DNA from: Fragilaria crotonensis
Lineage: Eukaryota > Bacillariophyta > Fragilariophyceae > Fragilariales > Fragilariaceae
NCBI GenBank assembly: GCA_022925895.1
Contig: JAKSYS010000050.1
Span: 62,001-126,000, forward strand
Direction of reading: 5' to 3'
Length of the DNA: 64,000 nt
Shown: positions 21,869 through 31,161 of the stretch, piece by piece
Numbering within the stretch: the stretch's first letter is position 1
Layout of the letters: the number at the start of each line of letters is the position of its first letter
The notes under the pieces: generated by a model
Databases searched by the model: none
What the model was told of the DNA's origin: nothing
Seen by the model: the letters and a program-made list of their open reading frames with translations, nothing else
Position numbers and translations under genes: made by a program

Positions 21869-22585
21869 TCACCTTAGCTCTTGAGACCGGTCTTCCACAG
21901 GCCATGCGTTCTTGTTTGCCGTGAGCGTAAATGTCATGGCCACGTTTTCGGAGTCATTTAAAGCTAGCGACAAACTTTCACGCAGAACATCAAATACTTC
22001 ATTCCCATCCCCATCCAGCATTGCGCTAACCTTGCCTAAATCATGCTTCCAGCACGAGAATCGCTTGGCATTGTCCTGTACTAATTGGATGGTTCTCAAG
22101 TAGGATGACGTACCCATGGGATAAAGCGCAAATTGGGCTGCGATCCGAGGTGGCTGTAGGTATGCATCTCTCACAAATTCCATATCGTCATCAACAACCG
22201 CAGTTCGGACTGGCAACTCCAATTTGGAATAATCGTCTGCCAGCGACGACTCAATTGTGGCCTGCATCGAGATACCCCTTGGTTTGCCATCCGCAGTCAA
22301 ACAGGCTCGGGCGAAGCAGGAACGCAGAGCTTCAAAGAGTGCTGATTCAGACCCTATCAAATAGCTCGAAACATCATCTGGACGAATGTGGACCCCCAAA
22401 TCGCCCAACCGTCCCACGGCCGCCTTTACGGCTTGCTTCATCGACGGAGGAATCTCGTTCGCGACATTAGGGTAGAGAGAGAATCGAACACTAATATTGT
22501 TGTTCTGGGTCTGGTGAGCTGAGAAGGCTGACAGCATGGCAGGCAATGTACAAAGCAGTGTTAAGAAGGCGAGCTGAACCATCAT
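21869..22585 (-). CDS. Plastid-targeted YkoF-like protein (thiamine/HMP-binding fold)
   Basis: A 238-residue ORF from ATG 22585. The start MMVQLAFLTLLCTLPAMLSAF is a signal peptide with a SAF-SA junction, the diatom plastid signal. Two YkoF-type repeats follow. Repeat 1 begins ISVRFSLYPNVANEIPPSMK and continues through LGVHIRPDDVSSYLIGSESA. Repeat 2 begins IAAQFALYPMGTSSYLRTIQ, with KVSAMLDGDGNEVFDVLRES. The pattern (Q/R)FSLYP-..., D-x-x-S-x-x-(I/L)-x-G, then FxxLR is that of Bacillus YkoF, a homodimer that binds thiamine or its HMP moiety and sits with a thiamine-related ABC transporter. Function here (pyrimidine or thiamine binding in the plastid) is inferred. The two stops are convergent with the beta-helix gene, about 230 bp apart. 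Confidence 0.75.
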   Translation of the reverse strand: MMVQLAFLTLLCTLPAMLSAFSAHQTQNNNISVRFSLYPNVANEIPPSMKQAVKAAVGRLGDLGVHIRPDDVSSYLIGSESALFEALRSCFARACLTADGKPRGISMQATIESSLADDYSKLELPVRTAVVDDDMEFVRDAYLQPPRIAAQFALYPMGTSSYLRTIQLVQDNAKRFSCWKHDLGKVSAMLDGDGNEVFDVLRESLSLALNDSENVAMTFTLTANKNAWPVEDRSQELR

Positions 22586-23068
22586 CGTCACTAGATCGTC
22601 AATACTCGATCATTGACCAGATCATTTCCGAGTCTTTCACCGTATGCATAGATACCCGTACAAGTACCTGGTACAGTACTACCGGTACAAGTAGTAGTTT
22701 TGGAATTCTGTAGTACTGATAATCAATTTGCGAGTCAACAGATTTTTTTGAAGATAAGCAATAGCGCAACACATGTACTCCGAGTAGTTTTCGAGTGCAG
22801 GCCCCGGTCTGACGGACAACAACAATACCCGTGAACTAAGCAGGCATCAAACATCACGATCAACGAAAAGATACTACAAGGAATCGAATCATTTTGCCTA
22901 CGACATTGGGGAATCGCATGATGGGTGCGGTGCTCCAGTTACGATGACTGGCTTCCACTACCGGAAGTATAGCCTGTGCCTCTTCGTTAATGCGCGAGCT
23001 CCAAGATGAGGAAACAATACGTGTAACATCCTCTCCCACACTCAAGATTTCTAGACTGAAGAAGTTCA
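22586..23068. other. Intergenic, GTAC-rich at its start
   Basis: 22,655-22,720 holds GTAC words (cccgtacaagtacctggtacagtac). A minus ORF (22860-23069) overlaps the EB1 stop and is more likely its 3' UTR than a gene. Confidence 0.4.
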
Positions 23069-24208
23069 TTATGCCGTGAGCAAATCCAACTCATCCTTGG
23101 CGACGATTTCGCCGTCATCGGTCACTGTGATATTCTCTTCGGCCGTCGCATACAATATCTTGAAAATTTTCTGAAAGACTGCCGACGGAGCGTCTCCTTT
23201 TTCCTCGTGTACTTGCAGCATGATTTCGACCTCACGCAATTTCTCAAAGTAAAAGTCGCGTTCCACTTCCGTTTCAGCGAGCGAGGTTTCAAGATCGGCG
23301 ACTTTTTGGGTGAGATCCGCATTTCGTTTCATCAGGGCTGCATCTGCAAGGACGGCATCGGTCACGTGACTCTTGGTCGTGGCGGATGTTTTGGGTTGGT
23401 TCTCCTTTGACGAACCGGAGTTAGTGCGCGACATCGTGCGAGTTGCACCGACTGTATGATTTCTTTGAGCAGCAGCGATCGTGCGACCGGATTCTGTCGG
23501 CATGCTAGATACGAGGGCCGTTGAACGCTTTGTTGGAATCGGCTTGAAGTTGAACTTGCCAGCATTTGCTTTGAGAATCGATCCGATTTTATCCGCACCC
23601 TTTCCCTTACTTCGTGCTTCAAATGGATCATAATCCTCACGATAGGCACCACTCATGTCAAAGAATGCCTTGAGCCACTGACAAAACTCCAAATTGTCTT
23701 GATACTTGGCCTTAATGAGTTTTTCAACATCAACATAGCGTTCGACCTTGTGCTTTTTGAAGGCGGCTTGCAATAATTTATAGTTTTGAACAAATTCATA
23801 ATCCGACTTCGCCTCCCAGTTGACTTTAGACATTTGGATGCTACCAGGGTAAATGTATTCGGTGATTTGGCAGGCAACTGCTCCGCTTGCAGTTTGTTCA
23901 ATCTTGGAGAGATTCAGAGACAACAAATCGTTAAAGAAGTCAAGCAACTCCTTTCTGCCAGTGAAATAGGCCTACGCGAAGAGAGAAATGATTAGATTGT
24001 GTGAGTCATGTCGGCGAATTGGTACGAGAGTCTTGGAGCAATGCCGTTGCACGCGACCAACCGCCTTGTTCAGCAATTCTGAAATTACGAACCTGGTCCA
24101 TCACTGCGACGAATACAAAAGGTGAGATGATGTTCAGGACTATGTGATGGTTAAGACATACTCAGCGGCCTACGTACTGCCGACAACGGCATCTCCTCTG
24201 CCGCTCAT
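23069..24208 (-). CDS. EB1: EB1-type microtubule plus-end protein with an 11-nt microexon
   Basis: Exons on the minus strand: 24208-24178 (MSGRGDAVVG plus one base), 24103-24093 (11 nt, TGATGGACCAG) and 23971-23069. Introns are 74 and 121 bp, all GT-AG. The join gives VVG-MMDQ-AYFTGRKELLDFFND, which matches plant EB1 (GMMDSAYFVGRNE); 314 residues. Residues 1-135 form the calponin-homology domain that binds growing microtubule ends (LNLSKIEQTASGAVACQ, YPGSIQMSKVNW, YEFVQNYKLLQAAFKKHKVE, DNLEFCQWLKAFFD). A Ser/Lys/Arg linker follows, then a coiled-coil EB homology region (DLETSLAETEVERDFYFEKL-REVEIMLQ). The acidic end EDELDLLTA lacks the usual EEY/F tail that CAP-Gly proteins bind. Confidence 0.92.
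24093..24103 (-). other. 11-nt coding microexon of EB1
   Basis: TGATGGACCAG lies between CGCAG (acceptor) and GTTCGT (donor) on the minus strand. It supplies MMDQ in the conserved EB1 N-terminus; without it exon 1 and exon 3 do not join in frame. Confidence 0.85.
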
Positions 24209-24515
24209 GGTTGCCAGTTTGACTGCAAAATAGTGTAGGGCGAATGTTGTGTTTCTACTCTTTTCTTTCGAGTCTCGAGTTGTCAGTAGACAGTACAAGT
24301 ACTCCATGTATTTCACTTTCCTAACCCCACACACATTCAAGTTTTCAAGTGTACGAAAACGGTCAAAATCCAAATCACTCGATGAATGTATAACGGCCAC
24401 TCTACTCCAAAATAATGGTATATCCGTACACGATAGGATCAAGTCTTCAAGATTTAAATGGCTAAACATATTCATACCGACTCACGAAAGTTCGATTGCT
24501 TTCGTCCTATCTGGA
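24209..24515. other. Intergenic, EB1 5' region
   Basis: About 307 bp up to the left inverted repeat of the mobile element. Nothing coding; one short GTAC patch (gacagtacaagtactcc, about 24,290). Confidence 0.4.
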
Positions 24516-24732
24516 TCCGATTAGGTTTCACCAATTTGACGTCAGCACCCACGTCACAGTAATAATCTACAGTGAGACCTCCTGTAGAAGAATTTTGAAG
24601 ACATCGGAAATTTGAATGGCTGACAAAACACGGAATCTTTGTTGTTGACTTCTATCGGTGCTTTTCCTAATGCGCATGCCAAGCCTTTGTCATGTCAGAT
24701 AGATAACTGCTACTCTTCTCCTCCTATCAGTA

Positions 24733-24780
24733 ATTCATGTGTTTCCCTTTTGAATCTTCATGTGTTTCCCTTTTGAATCA
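24733..24780. repeat. 23-bp direct duplication
   Basis: TTCATGTGTTTCCCTTTTGA followed by ATC occurs twice in tandem just inside the left end of the element. Confidence 0.8.
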
Positions 24781-24897
24781 CTCGAGTACTACACTGTACT
24801 GCAACAGTACTACCGTACTCAAAGGACTATTTGGTGTACGAATTTTGATCTTCAAATAGCCTCAAATGAACAAGTAACAGTACGACAGTACGATGGG

Positions 24898-25755
24898 GAC
24901 TATTTGAAGATCGAATTTTGATCACCAAATACCAAATAGTTGCCATTGTACTGTACTAGTGTTACTCGTACTGTGACGACTATTTGAAGATCGAATTTCG
25001 ATCACCAAATAGTCGCCATTGTACTGTACTGGTGATACTCGTACTGTGACGACTATTTGAAGATCGAATTTTGATCACCAAATAGTCGCCATTGTACTGT
25101 ACTAGTGTTACTCGTACTGTGACGACTATTTGAAGATCGAATTTCGATCACCAAATAGTCGCCATTGTACTGTACTGGTGATACTCGTACTGTGACGACT
25201 ATTTGAAGATCGAATTTTGATCACCAAATAGTCGCCATTGTACTGTACTAGTGTTACTCGTACTGTGACGACTATTTGAAGATCGAATTTCGATCACCAA
25301 ATAGTCGCCATTGTACTGTACTGGTGATACTCGTACTGTGACGACTATTTGAAGATCGAATTTCGATCACCAAATAGTTGCCATTGTACTGTACTAGTGT
25401 TACTCGTACTGTGACAACTATTTGAAGATCGAATTTCGATCACCAAATAGTCGCCATTGTACTGTACTGGTGATACTCGTACTGTGACGACTATTTGAAG
25501 ATCGAATTTTGATCACCAAATAGTCGCCATTGTACTGTACTAGTGTTACTCGTACTGTGACGACTATTTGAAGATCGAATTTCGATCACCAAATAGTCGC
25601 CATTGTACGGTACTGGTGATACTCGTACTGTGACGACTATTTGAAGATCGAATTTCGATCACCAAATAGTCGCCATTGTACTGTACTAGTGTTACTCGTA
25701 CTGTGACGACTATTTGAAGATCGAATTTCGATCTTCAAATAGTCGTCACAGTACG
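24898..25755. repeat. 73-bp satellite, about 12 units, each with a 37-nt hairpin; alternating dimers
   Basis: Hairpin cores start at 24898, 24978, 25051, 25124, 25197, 25270, 25343, 25416, 25489, 25562, 25635 and 25708, i.e. strict 73-bp spacing after the first. Each unit contains an inverted repeat GACTATTTG ... CAAATAGTC with an inner GATCGAA-T-TTCGATC. The linker alternates between two types, CTAGTGTTACTC and CTGGTGATACTC, so the real period is a 146-bp dimer. Units differ by only a few bases, implying recent expansion or homogenisation. A diverged half unit sits upstream at about 24,826-24,860. Confidence 0.92.
25697..25755. repeat. 59-bp perfect palindrome closing the satellite
   Basis: The last unit is followed by the inverse of its own left half: arms of 29 bp pair perfectly around the central T at 25726 (cgtactgtgacgac ... 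gtcgtcacagtacg). All other units have an imperfect core (AAGATC against GATCAC). Confidence 0.93.
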
Positions 25756-25910
25756 CTACAAATCTCGCAATACATACAAATGGGAAGATCCCTGACGCAT
25801 ATCTGACGACGGTCAAAAACTTAACGGCTGAAACGTGCTTGGGCCGGACCTTCCATTAGCGCGTTCTATTGCTTAGAAGAGTCATTGACATGCGCCGTGA
25901 TGACTCGGGA

Positions 25911-25983
25911 TTGTACTGTACTAGTGTTACTCGTACTGTGACGACTATTTGAAGATTGAATTTCGATCACCAAATAGTCCCCA
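25911..25983. repeat. Detached satellite unit
   Basis: One more 73-bp unit (TTGTACTGTACTAGTG ... CAAATAGTCCCC) separated from the array by about 155 bp of unrelated sequence. Confidence 0.8.
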
Positions 25984-26053
25984 TCCTACTCATGATGTCG
26001 AACAAGAACGAAAGTCTAAGTCAACATTGTTATTAATTCTAAATGTACTACTT

Positions 26054-26506
26054 TTAAAAACTCCATGATGAGACATATGTTTTGCACACCTTGCCAACAG
26101 GACACCCCGAAACTAGGGACCCTTTGGGTGGTGGTTTCTCAGAAGCCATGTTGGCTTTCTCGGTGAAGATAATCTTGTCGAGTGCCTCGTCCTCAACAAG
26201 AAGACCTCTCTCTTGTGGGCTTTTTGAGGCATCAACAAGACTAACTAGTTCCTTTGCTCTTGGCATAATGCTGTCATATGCATTGTAACGTTCCAATTCG
26301 GGTATGTCTTCATGGTGAAGAGCACGCGATCCAAAATCAATGCAGACAGTTTCTAAACTTTTAGATTCCATGAGGATGTTGTCATTGTCGTCATTATGAG
26401 TATTCGTGTGCTGTACATCAACAAAATTATCAGAAACATCAGTTTCTTCATGTCCAGAACAGAGGTCGTTGAGTGGTGCCTCAGGCAAGTGGATCTCTTG
26501 CGACAT
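26054..26506 (-). CDS. Acidic ORF inside the candidate transposon
   Basis: A 150-codon ORF with a clean ATG (MSQEIHLPEAPLNDLCSGHE). Composition is protein-like: acidic N half (HNDDNDNILMESKSLE), a repeated Glu/Asp-rich middle, then KPPPKGSLVSGCPVGKVC at the end. It lies inside the 24.5-27.2 kb element and is probably a fragment of an element gene. No domain recognised. A second short ORF upstream (26514-26708) and a hydrophobic one (26705-26929) could be earlier exons or shifted frames of the same gene. Confidence 0.4.
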   Translation of the reverse strand: MSQEIHLPEAPLNDLCSGHEETDVSDNFVDVQHTNTHNDDNDNILMESKSLETVCIDFGSRALHHEDIPELERYNAYDSIMPRAKELVSLVDASKSPQERGLLVEDEALDKIIFTEKANMASEKPPPKGSLVSGCPVGKVCKTYVSSWSF

Positions 26507-26513
26507 TGATTAG

Positions 26514-26929
26514 CTAGGACCGAATAATGTGCTTGGAACCTTTGTACATAGAAGTAGTGTACTGAAAGATGTCATACTTGGTTTCCAATGATGCATTGAA
26601 ATCATCGGTTGCATGACAAAAATGACCTTTGAAAGGCAAAGAAGCAGTCCATGACATAGCCTTGAGAGCAGATAGAGTCTGATCCACTGGATGTGGATCC
26701 TGCATCAATGGTCCTTCTTGCTTGTTGTGGATGATCCTAAAGAGAACAAAACAGGGGGTTGGTTACAGAATAATCGGTAGGTGGGTGCTGTAGTAACGCA
26801 AAATGGCAACAGACAGAGAGCAAACAAGAGCAAAAACAGAACAAAAGCAGCAAGGAGAGCAAGAACAACAAGAGAAACAAGAATGACAGGGAGACAAAGT
26901 GCCGTACCATCGTGGTTGTGAAATATCAA
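26514..26929 (-). pseudogene. Short element-encoded ORFs, possibly parts of one gene
   Basis: Two ORFs in different frames. One (26705-26929) has a very hydrophobic run (LPVILVSLVVLALLAAFVLF). The other (26514-26708) reads SALKAMSWTASLPFKGHFCH, then LETKYDIFQYTTSMYKGSKH, which looks like folded protein. No family was recognised. They lie between the satellite and the right inverted end of the element. Confidence 0.3.
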
Positions 26930-27186
26930 AATTATGAGTTTTGTGTGAGTAAACTTGAATCCACTACTGGTACCCTGTTATATACACATCTAGACACGAT
27001 CATTTTTATTTCTATTCAAACAAATGTGGCGCTGATTTATGTTCCTTATCTAGAACGTAGTTTTGCACAAGAGGTGGTTTGAAAAGTGGGCGCTGAGAAA
27101 ATCAAAGATAAAGATTCCGTACAAGTTAAATTCCGCAACAAAAGTGCTGAAAAGTGCTGACGTCAAATTGGTGAAACCTAATCGGA

Positions 27187-27816
27187 CCCCTCCTATGTAC
27201 TGTATGACATATCTGCAAGCGGTTGTGAACACGCTGTTGCGTACACTTCAGTAATCCAGTACTGAACGGTAGTGGTACAGACCTCCAAGTACTGGTTAGA
27301 TTCTACACCTACCGGTATACCGGTAGTAGAGTTAGTACAAGGTACTGGAGTATCTGTACCTTGTACTGTACTAAGCGCTAAAAACTATGAAAGCTATGCA
27401 TCACAAGCTTATCAGCGGAATCGACCACGTAGCAAGAAAGAACAAAGCGATATACAGGAAAGGGGGTGCATTCCTGCGCTAATGAAGAATGGAACAAATG
27501 TTCATCGGCATGCAGTCAATGGGCCATCGAATAAAGTGGCCTGAGTCTTCGACCACATTCGACACCATGAAATGGAGTACTCCGACTGCAATTCTAGGAA
27601 AATATAGTTTGAGACGCAATTCGGAATCACGTGTTTCTAGTTTACACTTTTTCATTTCCTCTCAAGAAACAAACGCCAACAACTGAACCAATGGATCAAC
27701 TCTCACAAGAATTGAATGCCAACACATTCTCCTCTGCAAACACAAAACAATAACTACAAAAACACTCTCACCATTTCCATGGAATGGATGGTATCCGCAG
27801 CATTTCTCAGCTCGAA
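27187..27816. other. Intergenic, GTAC-rich
   Basis: 27,240-27,380 is a cluster of palindromic words (ACCGGTATACCGGT, agtacaaggtactgg, cttgtactgtac). A plus ORF at 27272-27544 reads through it and is not supported. Confidence 0.45.
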
Positions 27817-29336
27817 CTAGGAGAGCAGTGGCTGTCGTGAGACAGTTTCGTCCTCTCCATCAACAATTAAAGCGGGAACATCATCTGCCATTAAGGCATT
27901 CTCTCCATTCTCAATCATGACTCGTAGTCGTGTCATGCTAGCCACTGATTGGTCGATATGGCCATCCAATTTAGGCGGCAAGAAGCATCGTTGCATCACT
28001 TCACATAGACCGCAACAGCAGATTATCGACGAATGATCTTCCCCATTTTCTTTGACGACGCGAACTCGGTCCGTCACCTGTACAAAACCATCGCCATGTT
28101 CTGCAGTGATCGTGTGAAATGCTGTCAAGTCCCCACCAAATGGACCCATCGTGAGACCAACTCTACCGCGACGCCGTTCCACAAACATTGTAATTCGTCC
28201 ATACGAGGGGAAGCCTAAGTGAGACCAGATGAACTGGCTCATCTGATACATTGAACTAGTATGTCTGGAAGGAGTCGCCAAGGTAGATGTTGTTGCCTCG
28301 ATCCATTCTCCATCGTACTGCAAGAATGGCGAGAGAGAAAACCAATCGTGAGTCCATTTCATTTCCGACACAAAGGAGCCCCAATAATAACAGCAACAAG
28401 GGCACGAACACGTACTTCTCTGTCGCCTCGTCCAGAATCGGTGCGATTAGCGGCACTACGCGCCCCCTCACTGCTGCGAGTCACCACGAGGGTTCGAACG
28501 GGTTCACACCAGAGTCGCAGTAGGTCAGGGTTGCCGACAATGTCCATGACATCCTGCATCGAGCAGTCCGAGTAGATGCTCATGGACACCTCAAATGTGT
28601 CCTGGTCCAATCGTTTTGTTTCAATGCCTCTCTTGTTAAATAAATTAGGCGACCGGGGTTTTCGGGAGACATCTGGGTTCATGACTATGCCAAGCATCGA
28701 GTGGTTGGAGAGTCTTGGTGTCAGGACTGACGACGCTCCTGCATCGGTGCGCATATCCATTTCAGTGTCCTCTAACAAGGTAGGCATGGTAGGAGATGTG
28801 TAAGTGTGGTGCATATGCTGATCATCGGCTTCTTGCATTAATTCCGAAAAGCCCATCGAATCATGTGGAGATCGTGGTTGTAATACGTGCGGGTCCGACC
28901 GCTCCAGAAAGTGCGAGGAGAGTCTGAGCATCGGGGAATCTGCCAGCAGGGATGCGGCGGCGTCAAATTCAATATCGTTGTCGATGAATTCTTCGGGAAG
29001 GTGGTCACTACTTCTGCAATCAGACATTGGCTCGTCACGTTGTTGGTCGCCAAAACCAGTGTTGGTTTGACTCTGTGATCGAGAAATAGGGCTATACAGG
29101 ATTGAGGAGCCCATAGCAGTCTTCGCAGTTTCCTGAGACTGTGATGGTGATTTGAAACTATGCAGCTTGTCGTTCATGAGGGTGTGATCTATCGGCGAGA
29201 CAAGCTTCAATAGTGCTCGCATAGTACTGGCTGGGGCATCGACGAAAGCGAACGGCGGCTCGTCCTCAACGCTCCCAGAACAGCTTAGGTCGTCGTCATC
29301 GTCGCGATCCATTGAGAACGGGTTTAATGCCGACAT
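27817..29336 (-). CDS. Two-exon protein with a split START/SRPBCC-like domain
   Basis: Exon 1 is 29336-28416 (MSALNPFSMDRDDDDDLSCS), donor GTACGT. Exon 2 is 28317-27817 after a TTGCAG acceptor. The intron is 98 bp and phase 0; product about 473 residues. The first about 230 residues are acidic, Ser-rich and disordered. From KRLDQDTFEVSMSIYSDCSM the sequence resembles a START/polyketide-cyclase-like lipid-binding fold: MDIVGNPDLLRLWCEPVRTL, then EWIEATTSTL across the junction, GRITMFVERRRGRVGLTMGP and FVQVTDRVRVVKENGE. The first exon's downstream frame does not continue this domain, which supports the splice. Ligand unknown. Longer in-frame starts would need TTG. Confidence 0.7.
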
Positions 29337-30009
29337 GGGATTCAATGGGAAGGCAATCAAGACTCCGGGGGCAAACTGAGGCTCGAAGGCTGTTCGATGC
29401 TAGGTTCAGACGACCGGTTGAGATGTGACTGATTCTGAGTATGGAGTTCTGTCGTGCACAGCGAGGGGTGGGGATAGAAGTTTTGGTGACACCAAAAATC
29501 AAACTTGTAGAACCCCAGAGACAATTATATCGTACTGATGCCAACGTAGCCCGCTCCGTACTGAAATATTTGGAGTCGTCTCGACAATCCAAGAATTGCC
29601 TCCGACAACACACGTCACTGTTCACTCATGGGAACAAATTCAGCGAAATTCTTGTCCCGGCCAGTGACTTGAGCCCCCTCTGCTCATAGTGCCAGGCAAC
29701 AGTTGTACCGATGCAACCGTGCACACAATTTTATACGACGAAAAACTTGCAACTTATGGGGTATACGGTATACGATGTATTTTTTATGTGTACCAGATAC
29801 AGGCAATGGCATACAATGTGGGAAGGACGTTAGCAGATACACATGATTTCAAGGGTGAGGTTGGATGCGGATAACCCCCTGCGGTATTATGGTGCAATTA
29901 GGTGATAGAAAACTGTGTAATGAGATTCCTAAAAAAGTAAGTTGGGGCAACAATGGGATAGCAGCGTAGCGAATAAGAAATGTCATCGTTGAAAGCAGTC
30001 CAGAGGATA
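29337..30009. other. Intergenic, no gene seen
   Basis: Upstream of the START-like gene and downstream of the PfkB kinase. ORFs on both strands at 29296-29689 overlap one another and look random. AT-rich tract at 29,770-29,800. Confidence 0.4.
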
Positions 30010-31161
30010 TTAGGAATCGGTTGCTACGAGCTCAGGATGGGCCATTTCCTGGTAGAGCTTGAGAACATCATCAACGGCGAAAACAGAATTCTCTTCTTTG
30101 AGACAGCTAGCAGATCCACAAGCTAACCCAAAGGCGAAGGCTGCTTCGATTCGCCTGGTGCGTTCTGAGGCAATGAAGGCTGTGGTCTGCATTCGACCTT
30201 CGAGTGCGTCGTGAATTTCTTGACTTAATTGTTTTTTCGATGCCAGACTCGTCCAAGATGCTAAAGTTCCAGCGGTCACAGAATCGCCTGCTCCAATGGG
30301 GTAGAGCACCAAGTTGGGATTTAGGGCCGGCGTCTGAATCTTGTATACGTCAAACTTTGCCTCACCGAATGCCACGAGAAACGAGGGGTGCTTCCCATCC
30401 GTTATGGCCAAGCCTTCAAGAGCATTCAGCGCGTTGAATTTGATGATGAATGCCTTGATGGCTTGGATCAGTTCCTCAAGCACAATTCCTCCAGCTTCGG
30501 AAGTACTCTTCTTGATGCCAGCCAGTTGGCATAGTTCAGAGGCATTGATTTTGAGCAAAGCTCTTCCAGAAAGAGCTTTCATCATCTGTTCTAGTCCCGT
30601 CACTGAATCCATGACGCACAAAGTGTTGTCAGATGCCACTGCCTCGTAAATTGTAGCATACATATCTGCAGGTAGCCCCGGAGGCATGCTCCCCATGATG
30701 CAGATTGCTGACGGGTCGGATACTGTCGTAGACAGCTTCTCCAAAAGCAATTGTTGCTCCTCCTCGGTAACAATTCCGCTTGGCTCGACCAGTTCTGTCG
30801 ATTCTTCCGAACCAACAATGGTTGTGCAGGTTCGCATGGCACTTGCCGTTCGGACTGACAAGGACGTTGCCGCAGTGTCTCCAATAATTGTCTGCAGCAA
30901 GGACTGCACCAAATCTCCCTCCGGACCACTGCCCACAAATTGCGCCAATTGGAGTCCATCAGTGCATTCCAAACATGCCATTGAAATGGCAACATCTTGC
31001 CCCTTTCCGCCCACACCCGTTTGAATGGTGCTTGCTCGATGAACATTTCCTGGTATCAGCTGAGTTTGAGGTTGCAAAACGAAGCGCTTTTGCAATGCGC
31101 CATTCAAACCAACAATGATTGATCCAGATGACATGATCCACGACGCAAATGCAAATTTCAT
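30010..31161 (-). CDS. PfkB-family sugar kinase, 1-phosphofructokinase/LacC-like
   Basis: A 383-residue intact ORF without introns. PfkB (ribokinase fold) landmarks: substrate site PGNVHRASTIQTGVGGKGQD near residue 45 (GGKG-x-(N/D)-VA type), ICIMGSMPPGLPADMY in the middle, LLKINASELCQLAG (the K-x-N-x-x-E signature) and the anion hole / catalytic base PIGAGDSVTAGTLA. GGKGQDVA and GS-PPG-(L)-P place it nearest bacterial FruK, PfkB and LacC, which phosphorylate fructose-1-P, fructose-6-P or tagatose-6-P with ATP. No plastid or mitochondrial presequence is obvious; ATG 31134 (MSSGSIIVGLNG) is an alternative start directly before the domain. A cytosolic hexose-phosphate kinase is likely; the exact substrate is not settled. 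Confidence 0.85.
   Translation of the reverse strand: MKFAFASWIMSSGSIIVGLNGALQKRFVLQPQTQLIPGNVHRASTIQTGVGGKGQDVAISMACLECTDGLQLAQFVGSGPEGDLVQSLLQTIIGDTAATSLSVRTASAMRTCTTIVGSEESTELVEPSGIVTEEEQQLLLEKLSTTVSDPSAICIMGSMPPGLPADMYATIYEAVASDNTLCVMDSVTGLEQMMKALSGRALLKINASELCQLAGIKKSTSEAGGIVLEELIQAIKAFIIKFNALNALEGLAITDGKHPSFLVAFGEAKFDVYKIQTPALNPNLVLYPIGAGDSVTAGTLASWTSLASKKQLSQEIHDALEGRMQTTAFIASERTRRIEAAFAFGLACGSASCLKEENSVFAVDDVLKLYQEMAHPELVATDS

Larger units (their letters stand above)
24516..27186. mobile_element. Candidate DNA transposon with 33-bp inverted ends carrying a 73-bp satellite
   Basis: The 33 bp at 24516-24548 (TCCGATTAGGTTTCACCAAT...) recur as a perfect inverted copy at 27154-27186, defining a unit of 2671 bp. 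Inside are a duplicated 23-bp word (TTCATGTGTTTCCCTTTTGA..., about 24,733-24,780), a long tandem satellite (24,898-25,755), one detached satellite copy (about 25,911-25,983) and three minus-strand ORFs at 26054-26929. No transposase motif could be recognised and no adjacent target duplication is evident, so the superfamily is open. It may be a decayed or non-autonomous element. Internal mutations between the two perfect ends appear few, which suggests it is not very old. Confidence 0.65.

Noticed and set aside
22860-23069. Small gene after EB1
   Set aside because: Its start overlaps the EB1 stop; more likely 3' UTR.
24898-25755. CRISPR array
   Set aside because: The 73-bp units are contiguous without variable spacers, and this is a eukaryotic nuclear region; it is a satellite.
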